A stretch of 64,000 nucleotides of DNA from Paenibacillus sp. JQZ6Y-1 (lineage in GTDB: Bacteria > Bacillota > Bacilli > Paenibacillales > Paenibacillaceae): contig NZ_JBFDUZ010000001.1 of the NCBI RefSeq assembly GCF_040719145.1, positions 434,001 through 498,000 of the forward strand. Direction: 5' to 3'. Positions 16,894 through 23,953 of the stretch are shown here, piece after piece. The stretch's first letter is position 1. Each line of letters opens with the position of its first letter. The notes under the pieces were generated by a model. That model was not told the origin of the DNA, did not search any database, and was given only the letters and a program-made list of their open reading frames with translations. The position numbers were made by a program, and so were the translations under genes.

Positions 16894-17813
16894 GTGATGA
16901 TCTGTTTATTTCACTGCGCGATGAAGTACGCTCTGGGCTGGATGTAACATTTGCGATTGATGACGATGAATTAATGCGACGTATTGAGCAAAAGGTACTG
17001 GATCATCATCGGTATCCGGGACTGACGGCAGGCGAGCGTCGGCGACTCGTTCGTCAGGTATTTGATTCGTTTCGCGGGCTAGATATTTTGCAGCCGTTAG
17101 TCGATGACCGGAGCGTAACAGAGATTATGATCAATAGCCATCAGGATATTTTTATTGAGCGTAATGGTCAGGTACTACGCAGTGACACGGTATTCGAATC
17201 TCAGGAACGGCTAGAGGATATTATCCAGAGCATTGTATCTGGCGTCAACCGGGTAGTAAATGAGTCTTCGCCTATTGTAGATGCTCGTTTAAAAGATGGC
17301 TCGCGGGTGAATGTGGTACTGCCACCTATTGCGTTGAAAGGACCAACCATGACGATTCGTAAATTTCCAGAGCAGCCGCTAACGATGGATGATCTGGTAC
17401 GGATTGGTGCGTTGGAGCCGATGGCGTCTGGTTTGCTACAAACATTGGTGCGCAGTAAATTTAACATTTTTATTAGCGGCGGAACGGGATCGGGGAAGAC
17501 GACTTTTCTTAATGCCCTATCGCAATATATTCCGCCAGACGATCGAGTCATTACGATTGAGGATTCTGCCGAGCTGCAAATTCGTACCGTGCCCAATCTG
17601 GTATCCATGGAAACGCGTAATTCCAATACCGAAGGCAAAGGTGAAATTAGCATTCGCGATCTGATTCGTTCTTCGCTGCGGATGCGTCCAAACCGTATTA
17701 TTGTCGGTGAGGTGCGTGGAGCGGAGGCGCTGGACATGCTGCAAGCGATGAATACCGGTCACGATGGGAGTCTATCATTAATAAAGTGGAAGATAAAAAG
17801 TAGTGACACTTAA
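16890..17813 (+). pseudogene. TadA/CpaF secretion ATPase, truncated by the prophage
   Basis: TadA/CpaF is the hexameric motor ATPase that powers Tad pilus assembly. The segment here has the N-terminal domain, Walker A (SGGTGSGKTTFLNAL), the Asp box (TIEDSAEL) and Walker B (RPNRIIVGEVRGAEALDML). It reaches NTGHDGSLS and then reads into phage DNA (LIKWKIKSSDT, stop). The normal continuation with the His box (family pattern T-x-HANS) and the C-terminal domain is missing, so the product should be inactive. GTG start at 16890. The 3' part is expected beyond the right end of the prophage. Confidence 0.88.
17757..17800. other. predicted left attachment site (attL) of the prophage
   Basis: Reading-frame similarity to TadA/CpaF stops after the codons for GHDGSLS, at about 17785. 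The integrase gene ends only about 25 bases further on. The host/phage junction therefore lies in this interval. The exact crossover bases cannot be read without the empty site or attR, which is outside the window. Confidence 0.7.
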
Positions 17814-19291
17814 TTAAAAGTCACTGCTTGTACATAAGCATCGAAAAATGCATTCTTTGTACCTTTAGGTTTAGTGACAGGTGTATTGATTTCGATTTTT
17901 GAGAAGAGAAGTCCGATAACTTCTTTTTTATCTCCATCATCCAGAGTATCCCATACTTCTGCCAACTGTGCTAACTCATCGACCTTAGGTATTCCAGACA
18001 ATGACTTTTGAGTTACAGCCAGTTTGTCACGTATAGCCATTTCAGCATCATTCTCAGCAACAAGCTTGCGCTTTACATCCTCTTGGCTAATTAGACCTTC
18101 TACAAACATGTACTGCCATTTTTCACGCCGTTCATTAATTTTGGATAGATCTCGTTTAGCTTCTGCAATTTCTCTATCGTATTCTTTCTTTTCAGTCTCT
18201 ATTTTTAGAGATTCGTCACGAAGCTGAGACATATCCGCTTTAACTTTTTGTATATACTCCATAAGTAATTTTTCAACATGAACTTGCCGGAATATAGGTA
18301 GATCACAACTGCGCTTATGATGCCGGCTGGAACAAATGTAATATTGGGAACGCACTATACCTCTGGCAGTAGTTTTCTTTGTAGTAAGTCTACCAAACAT
18401 AGAGGCTCCACAACGTCCACATCGTAATACGCCTGAAAACCAATATATTTTTGAAGAACTGAAGCCGCCGAAAGTTTTGTTTTTTCTATACTTTTGTAAT
18501 TCTTCAAACTCAGCTTCTGTAAAAACTGCTTCATGATCGCCTTTTCCGTATACACATTTTACTCGCTCATCTCGTTTACTATTGATATACTTGCCAGCTG
18601 CTGTTTTCGTCCCCATGCGTATTGTGCCTGCATAGAATGGATTATCTAATGTGTAAGATACAGTAGCATCGCTCCATTCTCTACCTCTTCGAAGTTTGCC
18701 TTCACTATTCAATCGCATGGCTACAGACTTATAGCCAAGTCCGCTCATATATAATGCTGCTGCTTGCCGGATCAGCTGCGCTTCTTCTGGAACAAGTTCA
18801 CCCTTTTGAGTATATCCATATGGCATTACACCACCAGGTCGTTTTCCTTCCTTAACCATCTGTTCTACACCAAAGCGTACGCGTTCAGAAATTGTACCGC
18901 GTTCCCATTCAGCCATTGCTCCAACTAATGTAATAAAAAAACGACCCATGGCCGTAGTAGTTTCGAATATCTCAGTAGCCGATTTGAATTTAACACTATA
19001 TAGATCAAATTGTTTGAGAAGCTTATGTAGATCCATTACAGATCTGGTCAAGCGATCAAGCTTATATACCAGGACAACATCAAATTTTCTTTCTTTCATA
19101 TGTTGCAGCATCTCTTCCATAGCCGGACGTTTCAAGTCTTTGGCAGAGTAACCGTCATCGATATAAAAATCAGTAATCTCCCAGTCCTGGGATTCCGCAT
19201 AAGAAGTAAGTCGGCTGCGCTGTCCTTCGACAGAGAATCCATCTTCAGCCTGCATATCTGTGCTGACTCTTATATATATCGCTGCTTTCAT
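17810..19291 (-). CDS. large serine recombinase, phage integrase
   Basis: This protein catalyses integration and, with a directionality factor, excision. The catalytic domain begins AIYIRVSTD with the nucleophile Ser at residue 10, and includes YKLDRLTRS and the GAMAEWERGTISERV segment. A recombinase domain and a zinc ribbon follow (CGRCGASM and CSSRHHKRSC), then a long coiled coil typical of large serine integrases. The 493 residues are full length. It lies directly at the left phage end, inside the disrupted tadA/cpaF gene. GGAAAGGATG precedes its start codon. Confidence 0.95.
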   Translation of the reverse strand: MKAAIYIRVSTDMQAEDGFSVEGQRSRLTSYAESQDWEITDFYIDDGYSAKDLKRPAMEEMLQHMKERKFDVVLVYKLDRLTRSVMDLHKLLKQFDLYSVKFKSATEIFETTTAMGRFFITLVGAMAEWERGTISERVRFGVEQMVKEGKRPGGVMPYGYTQKGELVPEEAQLIRQAAALYMSGLGYKSVAMRLNSEGKLRRGREWSDATVSYTLDNPFYAGTIRMGTKTAAGKYINSKRDERVKCVYGKGDHEAVFTEAEFEELQKYRKNKTFGGFSSSKIYWFSGVLRCGRCGASMFGRLTTKKTTARGIVRSQYYICSSRHHKRSCDLPIFRQVHVEKLLMEYIQKVKADMSQLRDESLKIETEKKEYDREIAEAKRDLSKINERREKWQYMFVEGLISQEDVKRKLVAENDAEMAIRDKLAVTQKSLSGIPKVDELAQLAEVWDTLDDGDKKEVIGLLFSKIEINTPVTKPKGTKNAFFDAYVQAVTFN

Positions 19292-19317
19292 TTTAACTTC
19301 ATCCTTTCCAGTGATTT

Positions 19318-19806
19318 TTAAGCGTATAGTACTTTTAAGGGAATGCGGCTTCTAATATGATCAATGCGGCGGTATGCCACATCTAAAGGAACTGAAAATA
19401 GTTCAGATAAAACTCGCGCATATTCTTGAATTCTAAGGTTCTTGGTTTCTGGTAATAGATGATATGGCATAGCAGCAGCTAATTGGAACCGATTAGCTTG
19501 CCATTCTTGTAGCTGTATAAATAGGGGAGATAAACGATCTTGATTACCTTCATGTAAAACAATATGACCGAGTTCATGGAAGAAATCAGCACGTTGTTCA
19601 TTTGGTGGGATCTGATTATTTAAAATAATAAAACTTTCATTTTTAGATCTGTACGAGAAAGAACGACCTGGGTAATAAGCAATTTTAGATCCACAAGTAG
19701 TTGCGATAAGCTGTATGTCAATTTGATAAGGATTTAAAATACCAAGTGCTTGGTACAGTTTAGATATGAATAAGTCATTAGATGTTGGTTGATAGTCTGA
19801 TAGCAT
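19318..19806 (-). CDS. ImmA/IrrE-family metallopeptidase
   Basis: ImmA-type proteases cleave phage or ICE repressors to trigger induction. The zinc-binding motif FHELGHIVLH (HExxH, about residues 80-89) is intact. The protein has 162 residues with AAGGAG before the ATG. It lies between the integrase and the repressor gene on the same strand, the usual setting in Bacillota temperate elements, so its likely target is the repressor at 20657-20989. Confidence 0.88.
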   Translation of the reverse strand: MLSDYQPTSNDLFISKLYQALGILNPYQIDIQLIATTCGSKIAYYPGRSFSYRSKNESFIILNNQIPPNEQRADFFHELGHIVLHEGNQDRLSPLFIQLQEWQANRFQLAAAMPYHLLPETKNLRIQEYARVLSELFSVPLDVAYRRIDHIRSRIPLKVLYA

Positions 19807-19868
19807 ATTAAACTCCTTATAAGGAAACGTATGTTCTGTTTTTGATTAAAAGAAAAGCCCAATTGGGC

Positions 19869-20585
19869 TTAAGTACTTGGTTTGGTTATCTTATATACAA
19901 TGCCATTATTAAGAATAGAAGTTTTATATTCGAAACCATTTTCATACAAAACTAAACTTTCTGTTGATTGTGAAAAATGATTAATAACTTGTGAATTTAA
20001 GTCATGAGCTTGTTCGGTAGAAAGATCTGAGTCTATAGAGTTCGTTAATAGAAAAAGCATAATTGCTAAATCAGAAACGTAATCTGTAGAATCACTCTTT
20101 CCTAAAAAAAACTGAACAAATGATAATGAACTATCAGCTTTGTTTATACCCCCAGATACTATAAGGTTTTCTGCGAGTTGATGATTAAAGATATCTAAAT
20201 TAGCTTTTCCCTTTTCAACATTTAAGTTTGAAATTATATAATGATTACTTAGATTATTATCTTTAACGTACCCATTATACTTATTAAGAAATTGATCAGT
20301 AGTAAGACCTAAAGAATTGTTAATCTCTACTTGTTCCTGTGGTATGTTGTTTGCTTCTTCAGAATCATTCGAAGGTATTTTAGTAGCAGCTTCAACTAAA
20401 TCATTATTTTGAGATGGAAGTTCTGAAATGGAGCCAGCGAGTCCAATAATTCCAAATAGAAAGGCAACTATCATTATAATTGACCTACTTTTAACTTTAG
20501 AAGTCTTCTTTTTAATAGCTGACATCATGAGTATAAAATAAATAAACCAAATAATAGAGCCTATCAAAAATATTAACATATACAT
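19869..20585 (-). CDS. phage membrane protein, unknown function
   Basis: The 238-residue protein begins with two hydrophobic helices (YMLIFLIGSIIWFIYFILMM and SIIMIVAFLFGIIGLAGSI), followed by a polar extracytoplasmic or cytoplasmic domain of about 170 residues. The ATG at 20585 has GGAAGG 8 bases upstream; the longer frame from 20633 lacks a site. The coding DNA is distinctly more AT-rich than the flanking genes. Its place in the lysogeny module suggests expression in the lysogen, for example for superinfection exclusion, but no known family is recognised. Confidence 0.7.
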   Translation of the reverse strand: MYMLIFLIGSIIWFIYFILMMSAIKKKTSKVKSRSIIMIVAFLFGIIGLAGSISELPSQNNDLVEAATKIPSNDSEEANNIPQEQVEINNSLGLTTDQFLNKYNGYVKDNNLSNHYIISNLNVEKGKANLDIFNHQLAENLIVSGGINKADSSLSFVQFFLGKSDSTDYVSDLAIMLFLLTNSIDSDLSTEQAHDLNSQVINHFSQSTESLVLYENGFEYKTSILNNGIVYKITKPST

Positions 20586-20656
20586 GTAATGTACCTTCCT
20601 TATGTAGGATAGTCTCTTAGACCTATTATACATTATCCCAAATAAGGAATCTATAC

Positions 20657-20989
20657 CTAGTTATCCTTATTCTGTGCATCCTTCATTTTTCGCATCTGTT
20701 CGATGAATGCTGCAGCTGCAGCTTTCTCTTCATCTGTCCAATCATTACCACCATCAGAGTAAAAGAATCCTTCCCCGGAAGTACGCGCGATTGAACGTCC
20801 CATCAGGTAATCTACAGACACATCAAAATAAGTTGCCATATTATCAATAAGCTCAAGCGATGGTTCTCGGCTATCATTTTCAAACATACTAACGCCACTT
20901 TCACTTATCTTAAATAATTCTGCTAGTTGCTTTTGTGTAAGCTTTTTTTCTTTACGTAAGGTCTTTAACCTTTGTCCAAATGTCGCCAT
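20657..20989 (-). CDS. CI-like XRE repressor of lysogeny
   Basis: A 110-residue protein with an N-terminal Cro/CI HTH (KKLTQKQLAELFKISESGVSMFENDSREPS) and the common FDVSVDYLMGRS junction. A short C-terminal tail without peptidase residues follows, so it is not a LexA-like self-cleaving repressor. That fits with regulation by the neighbouring ImmA peptidase. The ATG at 20989 is preceded by GGGTGA. It is divergent from the Cro-like gene, and the region between them holds repeated operators that it probably binds. Confidence 0.88.
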   Translation of the reverse strand: MATFGQRLKTLRKEKKLTQKQLAELFKISESGVSMFENDSREPSLELIDNMATYFDVSVDYLMGRSIARTSGEGFFYSDGGNDWTDEEKAAAAAFIEQMRKMKDAQNKDN

Positions 20990-21011
20990 TGTAATCACCC
21001 AAAAGGATAGT

Positions 21012-21110
21012 ATCACAAAACGTGATCTTTTTATTATTTATTCACAAAACGTGTTGACTTCACAAAACGTGATGTGTTATATTTTATTCATAAACAACAC
21101 AAAATGTGTA
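21012..21110. promoter_or_regulatory. operator array of the lysogeny switch (four sites)
   Basis: Four 15-bp sites of the form WTCACAAAACGTGWT lie between the divergent HTH genes: 21012-21026, 21041-21055, 21059-21073 and a variant with ACACAAAATGTGT at 21096-21110. Each is a near palindrome with TCAC/GTGA or ACAC/GTGT arms. The second and third sites overlap the -35 and spacer of the early promoter. A fifth site lies after the cro-like gene. Confidence 0.85.
21054..21083 (+). promoter_or_regulatory. early rightward promoter of the prophage
   Basis: TTGACT (21054-21059) is followed after 17-18 bases by TTATATT (21077-21083). An operator occupies the spacer, so bound repressor would block RNA polymerase. 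Confidence 0.7.
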
Positions 21111-21126
21111 GTTGAGAGGTGAGAAA

Positions 21127-21324
21127 ATGAAAGATCTAATTGCAAAGCGTTTAATGGAATTACGTGCAAACCGCTCGCAAGAAGAAGTCACAATAGCATT
21201 AGGAATAAGTAAAAGCACTTGGTCAATGTATGAGAATGCTGAACGAATTCCAAAAGATGAGATTAAAATAAAGATTGCAAACTATTTCAACAAAACAGTA
21301 CAAGAAATTTTTTTTGATTTATGA
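21127..21324 (+). CDS. Cro-like XRE regulator
   Basis: This 65-residue protein is a minimal Cro/CI-type HTH (RSQEEVTIALGISKSTWSMYENAERIPKDE), the first gene of the early operon. It is expected to compete with the repressor for the shared operators. The ATG at 21127 follows GAGAGGTGAG. An operator copy lies immediately after its stop codon. Confidence 0.82.
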   Translation: MKDLIAKRLMELRANRSQEEVTIALGISKSTWSMYENAERIPKDEIKIKIANYFNKTVQEIFFDL

Positions 21325-21325
21325 C

Positions 21326-21340
21326 TTCACATAATGTGAA
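21326..21340. promoter_or_regulatory. fifth operator, downstream of cro
   Basis: TTCACATAATGTGAA is a perfect palindrome of the same class as the upstream operators. It lies two bases after the cro-like stop codon and could act as a roadblock or looping site. Confidence 0.65.
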
Positions 21341-21364
21341 GTTTTGAATGGAAGAGGTGGGAAT

Positions 21365-21526
21365 TTGAAAAAGTTAATCAAGCAAGAATCATTAAAGCCA
21401 AATGGTATGAGTGATCGTACATGGAAAAAGTTCCACGAATTCTTAGCAAGAATGAACATTAAATACCGTGATGAAATTGCCGCTAAACGGGCTGCAAAGC
21501 AAGCAGATCAGCAAAAAACTTCTTAA
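21365..21526 (+). CDS. small basic phage protein
   Basis: The 53-residue protein is lysine- and arginine-rich and helical, with GMSDRTWKKFHEFLARMNIKY and a C-terminal AAKRAAKQADQ. AGAGGTGGG precedes the TTG at 21365. Function unknown; its position suggests an early regulatory or host-takeover role. Confidence 0.5.
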   Translation: MKKLIKQESLKPNGMSDRTWKKFHEFLARMNIKYRDEIAAKRAAKQADQQKTS

Positions 21527-21542
21527 TTAAGAGGTGAACATT

Positions 21543-21815
21543 ATGCAGTTTAAATGGAACAAAAAGTCTTCAAAATCTTGCTTTGTTGCTGGTGTAGTTA
21601 CTCGAATCAGATTGCAAGGAATGAGTATTGAAAAAGCCATTGAAGAGACTTGGTCAGCATCAAGTAAAGCAAAGCATCCCGAACTAATACCTGCTAATGA
21701 ACTTGCTGATTTGATCAATCAAATTAATCAGTGTTTAGCGGTATGGAGAGAACCTGCCGGAACGGCAGAGTTACGACAGGTTAAATCGGGATGGGATAAG
21801 ACTGCATATCAATGA
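21543..21815 (+). CDS. phage early protein, unknown
   Basis: A 90-residue protein with no recognisable domain. It begins MQFKWNKKSSKSCFVAG and contains helices around MSIEKAIEETWSASS and LADLINQINQCL. The ATG at 21543 has AGAGGTG 8 bases upstream. It lies in the early operon between the small basic protein and an HTH protein. Confidence 0.5.
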   Translation: MQFKWNKKSSKSCFVAGVVTRIRLQGMSIEKAIEETWSASSKAKHPELIPANELADLINQINQCLAVWREPAGTAELRQVKSGWDKTAYQ

Positions 21816-21873
21816 TATAACGCATGTCTGTCCAAACTAAAGAAATTACTTTGACAAATCGGGGGATAGAGTA

Positions 21874-22389
21874 ATGGCCGTTGGATCATTTGGCAAATCA
21901 TTATCAGAAGTTATGAAGTTACGCGGTAAGAGCCAAGTTAACACTGCTCAGGAAATACACATTGATAACTCTACACTCAGTAAAGTTGCTGGGGGTTCAC
22001 GTACAGCAACATCTGAACTTATGCGTTCTACAAATGAATTATTGGATGATGGACAGCTTGCGATTGCAGCTGCCGGGGAAGTAACAGGCGGCGCATTTGC
22101 TCCATGGCTAGATAACGTAGATCTTCATAGAGCAAGCGTACTGTTCAAAACGGTAGAAGAAATGAAGGAAGTTATAGCTCTTTCTGAAACGACAGCCATT
22201 TTTAAAACGGCTGATCAGATCAGTGAAGCAGAACGACAGCAAATTAAGGTGTTAATCAAAGAAACGATTGAAGCCATTACTGCTCTAACTCACCTTGTTG
22301 CTATTCTCTGCCGGGAATACACCTTTAGTTGGCTTGGAGTATGGAAAGAACATCGAACTGATATGCGAATCAAAAAATATATGAAGTGA
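21874..22389 (+). CDS. HTH-containing phage early protein
   Basis: The N-terminal part of this 171-residue protein resembles an XRE HTH (RGKSQVNTAQEIHIDNSTLSKVAGGSRTAT). The rest is helical, with an Ile/Glu-rich segment (KVLIKETIEAITALTHLVAI) that could mediate oligomerisation. GGGGGATAG precedes the ATG. It may be a secondary early regulator. Confidence 0.6.
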   Translation: MAVGSFGKSLSEVMKLRGKSQVNTAQEIHIDNSTLSKVAGGSRTATSELMRSTNELLDDGQLAIAAAGEVTGGAFAPWLDNVDLHRASVLFKTVEEMKEVIALSETTAIFKTADQISEAERQQIKVLIKETIEAITALTHLVAILCREYTFSWLGVWKEHRTDMRIKKYMK

Positions 22390-22398
22390 GGTAAACAC

Positions 22399-22713
22399 AT
22401 GTCGATGTTAGCAAATGATCATAAGCATCGAAGTCAACAATTAAGATTGCTCAAAGCCATCATGCCTATCGATACACCTTTGTACTTAAAGCAGCAACTT
22501 GAAATTGTACTACATTACGAATTAATGCGTTCTCTTATTGAAACTGCTAAACCTTATTGCTTCACTGCTAGAGAACGATTGGAATTTGCGTATTTGAACG
22601 CTATGGTGCTGAAGCCGGATCAGATAGCCTACATTTTGGACATGGCTCAGTTGGATCAGCAATGGAGTAATGTTAGCGCAGATGAATTTCTTAAAAAAAT
22701 AATGGAGGGATGA
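22399..22713 (+). CDS. phage early protein, unknown
   Basis: The 104-residue protein is predominantly helical (LYLKQQLEIVLHYELMRSLI, then ARERLEFAYLNAMVL). No motif is recognised. GAGGT lies before the ATG, and the stop codon overlaps the next gene's translation signals. Confidence 0.5.
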   Translation: MSMLANDHKHRSQQLRLLKAIMPIDTPLYLKQQLEIVLHYELMRSLIETAKPYCFTARERLEFAYLNAMVLKPDQIAYILDMAQLDQQWSNVSADEFLKKIMEG

Positions 22714-22715
22714 AA

Positions 22716-22985
22716 ATGTCACGCGAAAAGCTTATAGCAGAAGCTTTGCAAGCAGCAAGAAGTGCAGAACATAACATGGAATTGATTAAAAAAAATCCAG
22801 AGGTAATGCTGCCAGGCACGGCAACAAATGGAATGGAATATTTGCAAATGATGATTGATTTTGCAGATACAGAAATAAAAAACGCCCGCCAGGCACGGCG
22901 AACGTCATGGAGAACTCGGTTAAAGTGTCTCGTGCTGTCTATTGTAGCAGTTGCAGATAAAGCTGACAAGGGGGAGACAGCATGA
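22716..22985 (+). CDS. phage early protein, unknown
   Basis: The 89-residue protein begins MSREKLIAEALQAARSAEHN and is basic near KNARQARRTSWRTRLK. GGAGGG lies 6 bases before the ATG at 22716, which is preferred over the ATG at 22710. Its stop overlaps the next start (ATGA). Confidence 0.5.
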   Translation: MSREKLIAEALQAARSAEHNMELIKKNPEVMLPGTATNGMEYLQMMIDFADTEIKNARQARRTSWRTRLKCLVLSIVAVADKADKGETA

Positions 22986-23305
22986 ATGGATCAACGCTTG
23001 CTCATTGTTATGCGGCTGTACTTAATCGCCAAAAACAATCTTCACCGGCAGAAATGTATGCCTTAAAGCTGGCTGAAGATTATGTGAATGGCACGCGAAT
23101 TTGGAATGAGACTACTGCTGATCTTGCATTACTTTTCAAAACTGGTCAGGATCTTCCTCTTATGTTTTTTGAAGAACTGATGCAACGCAGGGATGATGCT
23201 TATGCAGATTGGAATAAGGCTGCTTTAGAAATTCGTGATACATCACTAGAAATTATGAAAATCGCACATAGAGAAATTGAACGTTTGCGAGCTACATCAA
23301 AATAA
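22982..23305 (+). CDS. phage early protein, unknown
   Basis: The 107-residue protein is helical and acidic/basic mixed. Its C-terminal half (YADWNKAALEIRDTSLEIMK) could form a coiled coil. It is translationally coupled to the preceding gene through ATGA. Function unknown. Confidence 0.5.
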   Translation: MNGSTLAHCYAAVLNRQKQSSPAEMYALKLAEDYVNGTRIWNETTADLALLFKTGQDLPLMFFEELMQRRDDAYADWNKAALEIRDTSLEIMKIAHREIERLRATSK

Positions 23306-23323
23306 GAATAGGAGCAGATAACA

Positions 23324-23491
23324 ATGGAAATGTGGAGTAATCAAGCTTGCTTAGGATATGCCATCATGGCAATGAAAAACAAAGGTTTAGATGACGAAAC
23401 AATTCAGAAGGTAATCCGATCAATGCAAAGTGAGTTCGATTTTACGGGGGTAGAAGAGGCAGCAGATGTCTACCGCAAGTCAACTGATTAA
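23324..23491 (+). CDS. 55-residue phage protein
   Basis: The product begins MEMWSNQACLGYAIMAMKNK and continues as an acidic helical protein ending DVYRKSTD. The pattern GLDDETIQKVIRSMQ looks like a small helical bundle. GGAG lies 10 bases upstream of the ATG. It is the last gene before a structured non-coding stretch. Confidence 0.55.
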   Translation: MEMWSNQACLGYAIMAMKNKGLDDETIQKVIRSMQSEFDFTGVEEAADVYRKSTD

Positions 23492-23496
23492 ACGAA

Positions 23497-23673
23497 AAGA
23501 CAAGGTTCGCCTTGTCTTCTAGCTTCGGATCGATCCGGCGTTAGAAGATGCGGCGACGCATCAAGCAACATTGTACTGTTCCGAGAAATATCAAGTCCTC
23601 TAAGGAAAGGCGGTGGAATCATTACTGTGTATGTAAGCAAAACAAAGAAGCGACCCGCCTAAAGGTCGCTTCT
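23497..23673 (+). other. non-coding stretch with four successive hairpins
   Basis: Four hairpins can be read: AAGACAAGG-TTCG-CCTTGTCTT (23497-23518), the palindrome CGGATCGATCCG (23526-23537), GATGCG-GCGA-CGCATC (23547-23562), and AGAAGCGACC-N8-GGTCGCTTCT (23646-23673). None has a clean T tail. The stretch has no convincing gene; the longest frame (from 23548) lacks a ribosome site and is broken by these structures. It may be a structured RNA, an attenuator or a processing region. Confidence 0.5.
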
Positions 23674-23740
23674 GGAAGGGTAAAACAAAGTCCTGCCGTC
23701 ATTGTAGCATGCAGACGCAGGGAAAACAAGGAGGATTTAC

Positions 23741-23953
23741 ATGACACGTACAGCTATCACATGTGATATGTCACGTGCTGGAATCACAGCAAGCGTCCAA
23801 GATGCCATGCACTATACACCGCCTGTATTGCGCATAGAAGGTTCAGCAGGGAGCGTTGAATTGCTACTGACTTCGGATCAACTCGACGAAGTTGAACAAG
23901 CAATCCTAGATTACAAGGAACGGCTTAAAACGAAAGGATCAGGTGTTGCATGA
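23741..23953 (+). CDS. small phage protein preceding the SbcC-like ATPase
   Basis: A 70-residue protein with a beta-rich N-terminus and the helical segment LTSDQLDEVEQAILDYKERLK. AAGGAGG lies upstream of the ATG. Its end overlaps the ATPase start by 4 bases, so the two are made together; its role is unknown. Confidence 0.6.
   Translation: MTRTAITCDMSRAGITASVQDAMHYTPPVLRIEGSAGSVELLLTSDQLDEVEQAILDYKERLKTKGSGVA

Noticed and set aside
17810..19291. Serine recombinase considered as a transposon (IS607-like or Tn4451-like) inserted into tadA/cpaF
   Set aside because: The gene is followed by a continuous phage module with repressor, replication and structural genes. No transposon partner or short-distance right end is seen.
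23548..23766. 72-codon frame in the hairpin-rich gap of the early operon
   Set aside because: No ribosome site, unnatural composition, crosses two perfect hairpins and runs over the well-supported start at 23741.
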